A stretch of DNA of 64,000 bases, from contig NZ_LMUI01000016.1 in assembly GCF_009765995.1 (NCBI RefSeq), positions 343,669 through 407,668 on the forward strand, in the 5' to 3' direction. The stretch is from Methylocapsa sp. S129 (GTDB lineage: Bacteria > Pseudomonadota > Alphaproteobacteria > Rhizobiales > Beijerinckiaceae). A program made the translations under genes and the position numbers. This document shows positions 8,138-17,012 of this stretch, piece by piece (the stretch's first letter is position 1; the number at the start of each line of letters is the position of its first letter). The notes beneath the pieces were generated by a model. That model was not told where the DNA came from. It saw nothing but the letters and a program-made list of their open reading frames with translations, and did no database searches.

Positions 8138-9340
8138 ATGATCCGTCGGAAGCTCTTTGCGGTCCTTGTCGTTCCGTGGCTTGCGACGCCTGCGGCCCTG
8201 GCGCAAACCGCTACGCCGGCGCCCGATACATTGGCCACGGGATCGATCGGTCTGCGCGGCGGATTTGATTCCAACCCCACTGACAGCGAGGGCGGTCGCG
8301 GCAGCGCCTTCGAGACGCAGACTTTCTCATTCGACTATCTGCGCGGCGCCGAACAAGAGGGGATCGGCGTCAAGCTTGCGGGGTCGAACACGCTTTACGA
8401 TCCGCGCGTCGCGGCCCCGAGCACGAGCGTCGTCGCCGCGCTGACCGCGGCGCTGCGGCCGGCGCCGAACCTCACGCTGCGCACCAGCCTGACGACGACA
8501 GTCGACGACAGTTGGTCGCGCCGTTCGCAAGCGGAGCAATGGCATAACCGCATCGAATACGAAACGTCGCAATTTCGCGTTTTCGCCAATCTTGACGCGA
8601 CGGTGACAGCGCTCAACGAACGCAACATCTTCGCCAATGGCGGATTCTTGCCTTCCGACGAAAACTTTGTGACCGTCACGGCTCTGTCAGGCGCGGCCTA
8701 CAAGACCGGCTTTGGAGAATTTGGCGCGTCGGTCGCCGCTTCACGCGTCGACTATCTCGAAGACAGCGATTATCTCGGACTCGACCGCAGTCATGACACG
8801 CTGCAGCCGAACGCGTTCTTCTCGGCAAACTTGCGCGGCGCGGAGCTGGAAGGGTCGGTGTCGCCGTTCGCGGCCAATTTCGATACGAGTGATTTCGATC
8901 CCGTCCGGCAATTGCTTTACACGGCCAAGGCTAAAATTCCGCTCGGCGCGTGGACGTTGGGTCTTGGGTCGACGCGGACGGTGCAGGACACGACGCTGCC
9001 CTTTTCCGCCATCGACTTGACGCAGGCGCACGAGGCCTCGGTCAGCTACAAGTTCGACGCCCACAACGCCGTGAACTTCACGGCGCGCTTCAAGCGCGAC
9101 GACTATCTCGGCCTCGGCGCGTGGAGCACGACCTTGCTCGGCGGCGTCGATTTCGCCCATGATTTCGGCGGCGGGCTGCTGGGCACCGCCACCGCGTCCG
9201 TCCGCCAGGTGAAACAACCCGGAGAGACGTTGCCCTGGTCGTTGAATCTGCAAATAGGTCTGCAGAAACAATTCGATTTCGGGGGAGGGCAGAAAGCGGC
9301 CGCCGATAACGCCGCCGGCGCCAAGCCTCCCGCGTCTTAA
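8138..9340 (+). CDS. Outer-membrane beta-barrel protein
   Basis: A 400-residue exported protein. A signal peptide (MIRRKLFAVLVVPWLATPAA) ends in ALA with cleavage after residue 22. The rest alternates short polar and hydrophobic stretches with frequent aromatic residues at strand ends, for example GVKLAGSNTLYDPRV, ASVSYKFDAHNAVNFTARFK and LNLQIGLQKQFDF, the pattern of a transmembrane beta barrel. It resembles uncharacterised rhizobial outer-membrane beta-barrel proteins; substrate or function is not evident. ATG 8138 is chosen because the signal peptide begins there and GGAG is 9 bases upstream. The promoter region carries two direct repeats. Confidence 0.75.
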   Translation: MIRRKLFAVLVVPWLATPAALAQTATPAPDTLATGSIGLRGGFDSNPTDSEGGRGSAFETQTFSFDYLRGAEQEGIGVKLAGSNTLYDPRVAAPSTSVVAALTAALRPAPNLTLRTSLTTTVDDSWSRRSQAEQWHNRIEYETSQFRVFANLDATVTALNERNIFANGGFLPSDENFVTVTALSGAAYKTGFGEFGASVAASRVDYLEDSDYLGLDRSHDTLQPNAFFSANLRGAELEGSVSPFAANFDTSDFDPVRQLLYTAKAKIPLGAWTLGLGSTRTVQDTTLPFSAIDLTQAHEASVSYKFDAHNAVNFTARFKRDDYLGLGAWSTTLLGGVDFAHDFGGGLLGTATASVRQVKQPGETLPWSLNLQIGLQKQFDFGGGQKAAADNAAGAKPPAS

Positions 9341-9362
9341 TGAGCGGAACGGCGGAATCCTG

Positions 9363-9803
9363 TCAGGCCGCTGCTATCGCTTCGATTTCAATCAGGAAGT
9401 CCGGACCGTAGAGCCGCGACACTTCAACCAAAGTGACCGCGGGCGCGGCGGCCGGCGCAGTCGTCGCGAAAAAACGATTCCGCGCTTCTCGATAGGCGGA
9501 GAGATTATCCATGTCCCGGAGGAAGACTGTCAGCTTGACGAGATTGGCCGCCGTGCAACCGACCGATTGGAGGGCGAGCCCCAAGTTTTGGAATACCTGC
9601 GTCGCTTGCGCGGCAAAATCATCCTTGCCGACCAGTTCGCCCTCGCGGTCAAGCGCCGTCTGCCCCGCGATGAAGATGATCCGACCGGCGCGCATTTCGA
9701 CGACCTGCGAATAGCCGGGCGGGGCGCCGAGTTCGGGCGGGTTTATGCGCCGGATTGACGCCGATGCATCCTCGCTCATTTTGAGTTTTTCGCTTGCCGC
9801 CAT
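9363..9803 (-). CDS. Rid family (YjgF/UK114) protein lacking the catalytic Arg
   Basis: About 146 residues, a single Rid domain: VVEMRAGRIIFIAGQTALDREGELVG, then FQNLGLALQSVGCTAANLVKLTVFLRDM, and a C-terminal LIEIEAIAAA. Canonical RidA deaminates reactive enamines using an arginine in the P-A-R-x-x-V-E-V segment; here that stretch reads PAVTLVEV, so the arginine is absent. It is therefore more likely one of the Rid subgroups without classical imine deaminase activity. The start at 9803 follows GGAGG at some distance (11 bases); an ATG at 9779 is also possible. It stands alone. Confidence 0.85.
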   Translation of the reverse strand: MAASEKLKMSEDASASIRRINPPELGAPPGYSQVVEMRAGRIIFIAGQTALDREGELVGKDDFAAQATQVFQNLGLALQSVGCTAANLVKLTVFLRDMDNLSAYREARNRFFATTAPAAAPAVTLVEVSRLYGPDFLIEIEAIAAA

Positions 9804-9942
9804 GCCCGCTCGCGCCTCCAAAAAGCCGCGCTGTTCAATAAACCTTGATTTGGACGCCGCCCGTCATAGGTGGAATGCTTTCGTAAGCGCCCGGGCCATT
9901 GCACCAGACGCGTCAGTAGCGCCGCTCCAATGAGGGAATAGC

Positions 9943-10320
9943 ATGGGAAGCCTTCACCGAAAATCGTTCGCTGTTGTCGCGCCGTTTGTCGGCGCGGCGT
10001 TGATAGCGGGGGCGGTCTGCGCCCAGACGGCGGCGCCGCCAGCCGCTGCGAAACCGCACAAGAATGCGACGCCATCGGCCCTGGTCGTGGTCACCAATTC
10101 GCGCGCCGTCGCGCTCACCGAGCTGGACGCCACGCCGACGGGGACGTTCATACCGAGGAAAATCGCCGCCAATATCGCCCCCGGCAAAAAAGCTTCGGTG
10201 AGCGTCGCGACCGACAAAGACTGCGTGTTCGACCTGCATGGCGTCTACGCCGACGGATCGAACACCGATTCGGAGAGCGTCGATTTGTGCAAGGACAAGA
10301 GCGTCAATCTCGTGAACTGA
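9943..10320 (+). CDS. Small exported protein of unknown function
   Basis: A 125-residue protein with a signal peptide cut after AVCA (residue 27), followed by an Ala/Pro linker and one compact domain of about 80 residues. That domain contains ALVVVTNSRAVALTELDATP, an APGKKASVSV turn and two cysteines (DCVFDLHG and VDLCKDK) that could form a disulfide in the periplasm. I have seen similar short proteins in rhizobia, but no function is known to me. GAGGGA lies seven bases before the ATG. It is transcribed towards the convergent four-gene operon, with 13 bp between stops. Confidence 0.7.
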   Translation: MGSLHRKSFAVVAPFVGAALIAGAVCAQTAAPPAAAKPHKNATPSALVVVTNSRAVALTELDATPTGTFIPRKIAANIAPGKKASVSVATDKDCVFDLHGVYADGSNTDSESVDLCKDKSVNLVN

Positions 10321-10333
10321 CAGGCCCCGCCGC

Positions 10334-11296
10334 TTACGGCGCAGCGCTCTGCGCCCGCGTCAGCGAGAAAATGCAGGTCTCCATCAATTCGCCCGCGTGC
10401 GGATCATCGGCGCGGGCGACGACATTGGGTTTGGGCTGCCGGCCGGTCTCATCCTTGGCGACCACCATATTGGGCGTCACAAGCTGGATATTGGCGCCGA
10501 TGCCGCGCCCTTTTCCGAGCAGATTTTCGCGCAGTGCATATTCCTTGCCCAGATCCCGTCTTTGCCCGGCGCTCGTCGCGAGCGCCGTTCTGATTCCCTC
10601 CAGGAACGGCGCGGGATGGCGCGCCATCGCCAGCAGGATGGTTTCGCCGCCTGGACCGATCGCGACGGGAATATTGACGTCGGGAGCGCTGGCGAGGTCG
10701 CGGATGGCGCCGGGCTGCGTTTCGTCGAAGGCGTAAAGTTTGGATTGCAAAAGCCCGGTATAGCCGACCCGGAACGTCGCATCCGCGCCGACCGGCAATT
10801 TGTCATTCGGCGCGAGCGGCACGCTGACGCCGGCCGCCGCCAGGGACGGGAAGCTCGGGTCGGACACCAGGACCTGCCAACTGCAGGCAGGGCCGCCCTG
10901 GGCCAGTCCGGCCTGCGGAATCATCCAGGCGATCGGAATGCTGGCGCCCGGCGCAACCTCGGGATTTTCGGCGAAGGTCTGCGCCTTCACGCGCGCCAGC
11001 AGCGTGCGATCATCGGGCAAAAGATGAAGGCCGATATTGGCCACCAGCGCTTCCGCATCGGCTTTGGTCGTAGCGGCGACAACCCAACGCACGCGGCTCG
11101 CGCCCGCAAAGGCTTTTACGCGTTGGGCGAAGGCGGTTATGTCGGAATCATTGGCGAGGATCGCCGGCGCGCCGAAAGCTGCGCCGCTTGCAAAGCTTGC
11201 CGCCACGATCGCCGCCGCGCCGGCCAGGGCGCGTAGCGCGCGCCGGATCGGCTTGCCTTTGCCGGCGCTCTCGCGCGCTCGTTTTCGATCGATCAT
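10334..11296 (-). CDS. Exported protein with DUF4384-like domain (operon gene 4)
   Basis: A 320-residue protein, last gene of the four-gene operon. A basic N-terminus and hydrophobic segment at about 20-43 form a signal peptide or anchor. The region about 195-265 (NDKLPVGADATFRVGYTG, then KLYAFDE and GPGGETILLAMARHPAPF) resembles the DUF4384 pattern in which an extracytoplasmic beta domain carries a G-x-E-T-I-L-L motif. The rest is unrecognised. GAGG lies five bases before ATG 11296, 40 bp downstream of the Lon-like gene. The related domain at the C-terminus of that gene suggests that the two products work together outside the inner membrane (inference). Confidence 0.6.
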   Translation of the reverse strand: MIDRKRARESAGKGKPIRRALRALAGAAAIVAASFASGAAFGAPAILANDSDITAFAQRVKAFAGASRVRWVVAATTKADAEALVANIGLHLLPDDRTLLARVKAQTFAENPEVAPGASIPIAWMIPQAGLAQGGPACSWQVLVSDPSFPSLAAAGVSVPLAPNDKLPVGADATFRVGYTGLLQSKLYAFDETQPGAIRDLASAPDVNIPVAIGPGGETILLAMARHPAPFLEGIRTALATSAGQRRDLGKEYALRENLLGKGRGIGANIQLVTPNMVVAKDETGRQPKPNVVARADDPHAGELMETCIFSLTRAQSAAP

Positions 11297-11336
11297 GGCT
11301 TCCTCGCCGTTCTCCGGAGGAGTTCTGGCCGGCGCT

Positions 11337-12692
11337 TCAGGCCGGGCACAGGCTCCGGTCGTTCGTCACCTTGAATTGATATTCGATCTCGGCGCCCAGA
11401 CGGTCCTGCAGAAAGCTCTCCGTCGTCGTCAGCACCGCGGCGCCGGACAGGCCTTGCAGGTGCTTGCGCAGATCGGCCTGGAGCGCCGACAGTTCGATGC
11501 TGGGATCGCGCGTCGCCACCACGAACAATCGCACCTCGTCCTCCACAGGTTCGATCGGAATGGCGGTCATCAGGTCGAGCGTCGCATCGGAGGCAGGCGC
11601 CGCGCTCTGCGGGTGAAAATGATCAGCGTCGAGAATAACCGGGTCAGCCGCCCGCGACACGGCGGCGATGAAAATGCGAGGCGGGCGCAGCTTGCTCGCA
11701 AAAGGCAGGCCGTCGCGCGCCGTCACTCGCATGAGCAGCGTCTCGCCGCCGATGACCAGGGGCTGCCGCTGTTCGTCGAAACAATCGCTCAGCAATTGCA
11801 GCTTATCGGTTGCGGAATCGTAGCGGGCGCGCTGCGGTTCCGTGTCTCCGGCGTCGACCTGGATGCCGCGGGTCTGGGCCGCCGCCGCCGTCACGGGCGC
11901 CCAGGCCAATTCGATGGGAGCATGGGCAAGCGCCGTCCATGCGGTAAAAAGCAGCGCGAGCGCGCAAACCGCGGCGCCAAGCCCGATCGCCCGCTTCGGC
12001 GTGACGATCTCGTGCATGGCGAAAGGACCGAGCGCCTCTTCGACGCCGTCCAGCGTATCGGCGAAGACGAAATCGAGCGCCGCACCCGCATCGCTGGCTT
12101 CGGTTTTCAGGCGCTGAAGGGTCGACGCCTCGGCGGCGGCGAGCGAGCGGCCGTCGGGCGTCGTCGAAGGCAGGACCACCGTCATCCGCGCGCCGGCGAG
12201 CGCCTTACGATGCTGAACGATGTAATCGCCCACCAGCATCAGCTTGCCGCGCAGGCCATCCACGGGACCGACCGCGACGACGGGCGCGCCGGGGCCGCCC
12301 GGCAGCTTGATTTCTCCCGTCGCGAAAACCACGCCGGGATCGCGTCCAAACGCCTGGCAGATCGCCGCCAGCGCCAGGCCGAGCCCCGCCGAGCGGGCGT
12401 TTTCGTCGGAAAGGCGGCCGATCTGGAGATCGGATATGCGCAGGTTCCACGGATTGACGCGTCCGTTGCGCCGCCCGAGCCATAATTTGGCGCGGCGGGC
12501 GTCGACGAAGCGCGACACCGCCTCACGAACCGTCTGGCCGATGCCGTAAAGGCCAAAGTCGAAAAGTTCGGAAATCTGCGGCAATAAGCGGGCGGGATGG
12601 GCTTCGGGGGCGATATCGCCGGCGATCGCCTCGAACACTTGAGCAGACTCGCCGTTCGCACCCACAAGAGGCACGAACACGCGAGCGATCAC
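11337..12692 (-). CDS. Membrane protein with Lon-protease-like domain (operon gene 3)
   Basis: A 451-residue protein. Residues about 92-225 resemble the proteolytic domain of Lon: RSAGLGLALAAICQAF (100-115), then ATGEIKL (124-130) and GPVDGLRGKL (142-151), aligning with Lon PSAG, MTGEITL and PIGGLKEKL. The nucleophile and general base would be Ser101 and Lys150, both present. There is no AAA+ ATPase domain. One membrane helix follows at about 233-255, then a periplasmic domain with a DUF4384-like pattern (GGETLLMRVTARDG). So a cytoplasmic Lon-fold head seems joined to an outside sensor or partner domain. It starts with GTG overlapping the previous stop (GTGA). The Lon relation is my alignment by eye; activity is unproven. 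Confidence 0.6.
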   Translation of the reverse strand: MIARVFVPLVGANGESAQVFEAIAGDIAPEAHPARLLPQISELFDFGLYGIGQTVREAVSRFVDARRAKLWLGRRNGRVNPWNLRISDLQIGRLSDENARSAGLGLALAAICQAFGRDPGVVFATGEIKLPGGPGAPVVAVGPVDGLRGKLMLVGDYIVQHRKALAGARMTVVLPSTTPDGRSLAAAEASTLQRLKTEASDAGAALDFVFADTLDGVEEALGPFAMHEIVTPKRAIGLGAAVCALALLFTAWTALAHAPIELAWAPVTAAAAQTRGIQVDAGDTEPQRARYDSATDKLQLLSDCFDEQRQPLVIGGETLLMRVTARDGLPFASKLRPPRIFIAAVSRAADPVILDADHFHPQSAAPASDATLDLMTAIPIEPVEDEVRLFVVATRDPSIELSALQADLRKHLQGLSGAAVLTTTESFLQDRLGAEIEYQFKVTNDRSLCPA

Positions 12693-13129
12693 AGCGCGCC
12701 ATCCAGCAACTGGAGTTCAAAAGCCGACAGGTCAGCATCGCTGATCGCCGCTTCCTCGAACACCAGATGGAGCCGGCCGTCGCGATCGAAGACGCCGTCG
12801 GCGGCCAGATTGGCGCCAAAACGAACCCGCGCCGTGCGATTGGCGTAGGCCGACAGGCCGGTGAGGCCCTGGGCCTGAAGCTCCATGACATGGGCGCCGC
12901 CCGTCTCGCGCGACAGTTTGGCCAGGACCAGCCCGTCCGAACTCATCAGGCCCGCGTCCGGGAAGCGCCATTCGCCGGGCCCTTTGGCCGCAAGCGCCTG
13001 GAAGGCGGTGGTCGCCCGGCCAAGGCTGCGTCCGCGCCTTAGATCCTCTTGAGCAAGCGCTGTTTGCGTCGTGACGCGAAGCGTCCGCAGGAAGCGGGCG
13101 GCCTCACGGCTATCGAATTGGTTTGTCAT
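12689..13129 (-). CDS. Hypothetical protein (operon gene 2)
   Basis: A 146-residue protein with no signal peptide or membrane helix. An N-terminal helical part (about 1-50) precedes a beta-rich domain: LVLAKLSRETGGAHVMELQA and GVFDRDGRLHLVFEEAAIS. I do not recognise the family. AAGGAG six bases before ATG 13129 fixes the start over a longer in-frame alternative at 13150. Its last codons overlap the GTG start of the Lon-like gene, so the two products are probably made in step, and it may be an adaptor for it (inference). Confidence 0.6.
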   Translation of the reverse strand: MTNQFDSREAARFLRTLRVTTQTALAQEDLRRGRSLGRATTAFQALAAKGPGEWRFPDAGLMSSDGLVLAKLSRETGGAHVMELQAQGLTGLSAYANRTARVRFGANLAADGVFDRDGRLHLVFEEAAISDADLSAFELQLLDGAL

Positions 13130-13186
13130 GGAAATCTCCTTAACCGGCATCTTGCGCCATGCTGGCCCCCGATCACCGGTTTTTGA

Positions 13187-14263
13187 TTACGGTCTGGAGG
13201 AATCCGTCTTCCACACAAACTGGGCGGTCCGGCTTGAAAGATCGTCGATATAGGCCTCAAGATCATTGTCGAAATCGGCTTTAAGACGTCGGCGCAGGTA
13301 GAGATTGGAGCCCATGACGTCGGCCAAGGACCGTCCAGCCATGATCGAGGCCAGCAGGCTCATTTCCTGGGCGTCGATGACGCCGGCGGCCACGGCGCCT
13401 TCCAGGAAGGGCGCGGCTTCCTCGGCGTCCATCAGCGGTTCGGCCGGCTCGTCTGCCAGCGCCTCGCTTTGCGTCGCCTCCATTACATCAAAGGATAGGA
13501 GGAACGTCTGATCCTGTCCGGCCAGGCGCGTCAGGATCGCCGATCCGAGCAGGCTGGCCGTGAAAGCCTTGGCGTCCTTATAGCCGGGGATCGGCGCCGA
13601 AAAGAAGGCCACGTCGAGTTCCCGCTGGTCCGGGCGGCGGCCAAACTGGCCGTTCATTTCCGCCTTCAGGATCTTGAGGAAGGCGTTAGCGGCCTTCAGC
13701 GTGTTGACCCCGACCGCATCGTCGCCGACCAGCCATTCCTTGGGACAAAGGCCGAGCCGCAGCACCTCGGCATAGGGACGATTGGCGGCGTCGAGGCATT
13801 TCAGGATGCGGTTGGAGAGTTCGAACAGGTCGCGCTTGTCGTTGAACCGGCGCATTTTCGGCTCTCCGCCCATCAGCGCCTTCCAGATCGACAGGGCGCC
13901 TGCGGCGCGAACTGCGCGCGGACCGATCGCATGCGAGCCGATCAAAGCGGCAAGGTTATCGGCTGAGGATGGCCCGTCGCCGCGGGCGCCGATGGGCCGG
14001 TCGAGAACATTGTCGAAGTAGAAGTCAGCGGCGTCCTCGGCGTTGTTGGGCGGCGGATAGGCCCAGGCGCCGACAAGGATGTCGGAATATTTGCGGTTTG
14101 ACACCAGGCTGCGGTGGACGCGCTCGAATAGCGAGAACGGCTTGATCGCAACGACCTCGTCGCTGTCGCTCAAACTGTCGTTGCCATTGACCAGATTGGC
14201 CAGATGGCCGGCGAAATAGGCGACAATGTCGCGGCCGCCTTTGGGCGCGCTGGCCGGGCTCAT
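13187..14263 (-). CDS. Hypothetical soluble protein (operon gene 1)
   Basis: About 358 residues, mostly helical, with no membrane segment and no motif I can assign. An acidic stretch (EALADEPAEPLMDAEEAAPF) sits near residue 290, and the C-terminus is charged (RRRLKADFDNDLEAYIDDL). It is the first gene of the four-gene operon, 57 bp upstream of gene 2. The start is uncertain: ATG 14263 has GAGAG upstream, while ATG 14308 or GTG 14314 would add 15-17 residues. Size, order and tight packing suggest one cellular process with the Lon-like membrane protein. Confidence 0.6.
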   Translation of the reverse strand: MSPASAPKGGRDIVAYFAGHLANLVNGNDSLSDSDEVVAIKPFSLFERVHRSLVSNRKYSDILVGAWAYPPPNNAEDAADFYFDNVLDRPIGARGDGPSSADNLAALIGSHAIGPRAVRAAGALSIWKALMGGEPKMRRFNDKRDLFELSNRILKCLDAANRPYAEVLRLGLCPKEWLVGDDAVGVNTLKAANAFLKILKAEMNGQFGRRPDQRELDVAFFSAPIPGYKDAKAFTASLLGSAILTRLAGQDQTFLLSFDVMEATQSEALADEPAEPLMDAEEAAPFLEGAVAAGVIDAQEMSLLASIMAGRSLADVMGSNLYLRRRLKADFDNDLEAYIDDLSSRTAQFVWKTDSSRP

Positions 14264-14544
14264 GGGTGACGCTCTCGCTGCAATGCTTTCTCCAGTTCGA
14301 CGAATCATCGTCACAGCGGCGGGGGGAGTAGATTCCCGCGCAGCCCGAATTTCCCCAGCGGTTACTATATCATAGTCGAAGGGCGTTGTTTGCTTTTACA
14401 GATGGCGATATTGGCTTAATCTTCGGTTTATTCCAAGCGTCGCGAAGGCGGCGCCCCGTAGACTGGCCGCCGCGGCGCTTCTTGTCGGAGGCGGCGGCCT
14501 TCCGCCGAGCTGGCGGATAAAATTAGACGCGTGGCGCCCATTCG

Positions 14545-15390
14545 ATGACCGACCGTTCGCCGGACCAACTCCTGGAGCGCTTGATACCCGCACTTGCCGA
14601 TGTCCCGGGCGTCGTCGCTATTGTGCTCGGGGGATCGCGGGCCAGAGGAACGGCGACCGCCAGTTCCGACTACGATCTCGGGCTCTATTATGGCCCGCGA
14701 GCGCAACTGGATACGGATCGCCTCCTCGATGTGGCGAAGGGTCTGGTCGACGATCCCCGCGCAGCCGCCGTGACTCCTGTTGGCGAGTGGGGACCATGGA
14801 TCGTTGGCGGCGGTTGGCTGTCCATCGGCGGTCGAAAGGTGGACCTTCTCTATCGTAACGGCGAGGCGGTGACGCAGGTCATCCACGCCTGCACGGCTGG
14901 TCGCATCAATATGGACTATCAGCCAGGGCATCCGCATGGTTTCTGCTCGGCGATATGGATGGGGGAGGTCGCGCTTTGCCTGCCGTTGCACGATCCGCAG
15001 GCGATGATCGCTGAGTTGAAGGCGATGACGTCGCCCTATCCGGAGGCGTTGCGGGAGGCGCTCGTTCGCCGATTTCTGTGGGAGGTTCTGTTCAGCATCG
15101 AGAACGGGGAGATTGCGATCCCCCGTGGCGAGCAGACGCATATTGCGGGATGCGCCTATCGGGCGCTGTGCTGCATCGGTCAGGTGTTGTTCGCCCTCAA
15201 CCGGCGCTATCTCATCAATGAGAAAGGCGCTCTGGATGAGGCGGCGGCGTTTCCGCTCACCATTGCAGAATTGTCGGGGCAGGCGGCGGCGGTCTGGCGG
15301 GCGATCGGCTGCGGCGAATTCGGCGACGCGTTCACGACGCTGCGGGCTTGCGAGCATGAACTGAAGGCGCTGGCCGCGGCGACCAGCTAG
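14545..15390 (+). CDS. Nucleotidyltransferase-fold protein (DUF4037-like)
   Basis: A 281-residue protein whose N-terminus is a DNA-polymerase-beta-type nucleotidyltransferase core: VVAIVLGGSRARGTATASSD at about 23-42, giving the GS-x-A-R-G helix and the first metal-binding Asp pair in SDYDLGLY. A further acidic residue follows in RKVDLLYR. The C-terminal half is helical, like kanamycin-type nucleotidyltransferases and DUF4037. It may transfer a nucleotide to a small molecule or protein; the substrate is unknown. It stands alone and divergent from the four-gene operon. Confidence 0.8.
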   Translation: MTDRSPDQLLERLIPALADVPGVVAIVLGGSRARGTATASSDYDLGLYYGPRAQLDTDRLLDVAKGLVDDPRAAAVTPVGEWGPWIVGGGWLSIGGRKVDLLYRNGEAVTQVIHACTAGRINMDYQPGHPHGFCSAIWMGEVALCLPLHDPQAMIAELKAMTSPYPEALREALVRRFLWEVLFSIENGEIAIPRGEQTHIAGCAYRALCCIGQVLFALNRRYLINEKGALDEAAAFPLTIAELSGQAAAVWRAIGCGEFGDAFTTLRACEHELKALAAATS

Positions 15391-15505
15391 GCCGCTTTCA
15401 GCCCAAAGCCGCCCCATCAATGGGCCGCCATACGCGATCCCCACGCTTTCCTTGCCTCAGACGGCGGACAATCCAGCTTCGCATTCGCCGACGCCAGGGC
15501 TCCGC

Positions 15506-15745
15506 TCACTGTTCGGCAAATCCTGAATCCGTCAGCCGGATCATGTTGAGATCGAGTCTCAACCAATGGCGATCGATCGCATAATCCAACCCTGCCTCGT
15601 AATCGGGTTGCCTGCCCATATTCCTGGTCAGGAATTCAATTTTGACTTGCCCGGCCCTCAGGGTTTCGCCCGGACGAATTTGGTTGGCGTGGAAGATGCT
15701 TAGAACGGATTTTGCATAGTCTTCGTCTGCCGGAAGCGTAGCCAT
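15506..15745 (-). CDS. Small conserved-looking hypothetical protein
   Basis: A 79-residue soluble protein (MATLPADEDYAKSVLSIFHA at its start, ending RLTDSGFAEQ). The central RPGETLRAGQVKIEFLTRNMG and the YAIDRHWLRLDLNMIRLTDSG end look like a small winged-helix fold, which is a guess. GGAGG eight bases before ATG 15745 supports this start over longer in-frame alternatives. Function unknown. Confidence 0.6.
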   Translation of the reverse strand: MATLPADEDYAKSVLSIFHANQIRPGETLRAGQVKIEFLTRNMGRQPDYEAGLDYAIDRHWLRLDLNMIRLTDSGFAEQ

Positions 15746-16315
15746 CTCGTCTTCCTCCCGCGGTGCTGAACCTGAAGATGTTGGGCCAGCATTTCTCCAT
15801 ATATGTAGCGCTGAGCGCATAAGGTATCCATGCGGAAGTCGGACTGCCGGCACAAACCCGATGTCAATCTCCTGCCGCCAAGCCGCTGATCGACAATCCG
15901 GATTGTGTCAGGGCCACGGTGGAGGAGAAGACGCCAGGACGCACGGCGCATACGCCGGAAAACTCTGACCTCTGGCGGCCCAAAGAAGAAGGAGCGGAGC
16001 GCTCGCGACGGCGTGCGACACTAAAAAATTGTCGCAGAGATATCTACCTGTCGCGACAGTGCGGCTCGCGCGACTGGTCTGGCGGCCCTACGTCGATCGA
16101 ACGATCGCAGGGCAAGCTTCTTTATGACTCGCTTACGCGACTCCCCAACGAAGCGAATTGTAACTTTATGATCATTCGCTGTAGTCGGCTCTGTGCGGGT
16201 CGCGAGACTGACACGGCGCGCCGAAGCGCGCCGTGGTTCGGTTCAGGCATTCGTGGCGACTGCGCCTCATGTCTCGCCGCCTCCTATTGCCCCCGGAGTA
16301 ATTTCGGTGACTGCG
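15746..16315. other. Intergenic stretch with a GTCGC palindrome
   Basis: No convincing gene in about 570 bp. An open frame at 15919-16353 has irregular, Arg/Ser-rich composition and no ribosome-binding site. A 12-bp palindrome CTGTCGCGACAG lies at 16048-16059, with a related TTGTCGCAG about 20 bp before it, possibly a regulatory site for the downstream gene at 16316. Confidence 0.4.
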
Positions 16316-16798
16316 ATGATGCGTTCCGCCTCGGCTTCTCTCCAGCGATCTGAATTCGACGACTTTTTATTCGCGCCGATTGGCGATGAGAGAAACGGAA
16401 TGTTGCTCAGCGTCATTTCGGCGCTGGCGCGACTGGACCTGGATCCTTGGCTGGAGGCCGCCAGTTTAGCTCGGATGCCGAGGGAAACCGCGACCGAAAG
16501 AATGGCCGCATTGATCTTGGCGCTACCTGACCCGACATCGGCGCACCGGGATCCCGAGGCTATCGCCACCCGCTTGATCGCGCTCTTGCCGCGCCCGGGC
16601 GCCTCGAGCCTTCCGCAGCGGGAGGCTTTGCTCGCCCGCAGCGCGGCGACCAGAACTCGGGTCATCGTATTCGCGATCCTGATGACCCTTCTGTTGACGA
16701 CTCAATTCCTGATGAGAAGTCGTCAACCGTCGGCGCAGGCCGACAGCGATCATGCGCCGGCGTCCAGCATGGTTTCACCGCCGGGTTCTAATCCCTAG
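16316..16798 (+). CDS. Small C-tail-anchored hypothetical protein
   Basis: About 160 residues. The N-terminal part (SEFDDFLFAPIGDERNGMLL, then SALARLDLDPWLEAASLARM) is a pattern I recall from short uncharacterised rhizobial proteins. A single membrane helix lies near the C-terminus (VIVFAILMTLLLTTQFLM), so most of the protein would face the cytoplasm with a short tail outside. Start at ATG 16316 is chosen because GGTGA lies five bases upstream and the conserved-looking part begins there. No neighbour suggests a function. Confidence 0.65.
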   Translation: MMRSASASLQRSEFDDFLFAPIGDERNGMLLSVISALARLDLDPWLEAASLARMPRETATERMAALILALPDPTSAHRDPEAIATRLIALLPRPGASSLPQREALLARSAATRTRVIVFAILMTLLLTTQFLMRSRQPSAQADSDHAPASSMVSPPGSNP

Positions 16799-17012
16799 CG
16801 ATCGGGAGCGCCGCTGTTCGTGCTCGCCGCCGACGCCGAACGGCGAGCGCTTCGCATCGCCGGCAGCCGCATCGTCAAGCCGATGGAGAATGTCTGGGTA
16901 AAGGCCCCTTATGAAATCCTTATGCCGGAGGCCGTCATTCGATATGGCGTTCTTGCGGCGTTCGGCGCTAGCAAGACGGCCCAATCGATGCGGCCTTGTT
17001 CAGGAGATTGCC

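Noticed and set aside
12800..14263. Type VI secretion or phage genes
   Set aside because: The four-gene operon shows no sheath, baseplate, spike or ATPase motif.
15919..16353. A 144-codon plus-strand frame
   Set aside because: Irregular composition, no ribosome-binding site, and it overlaps the better gene at 16316.
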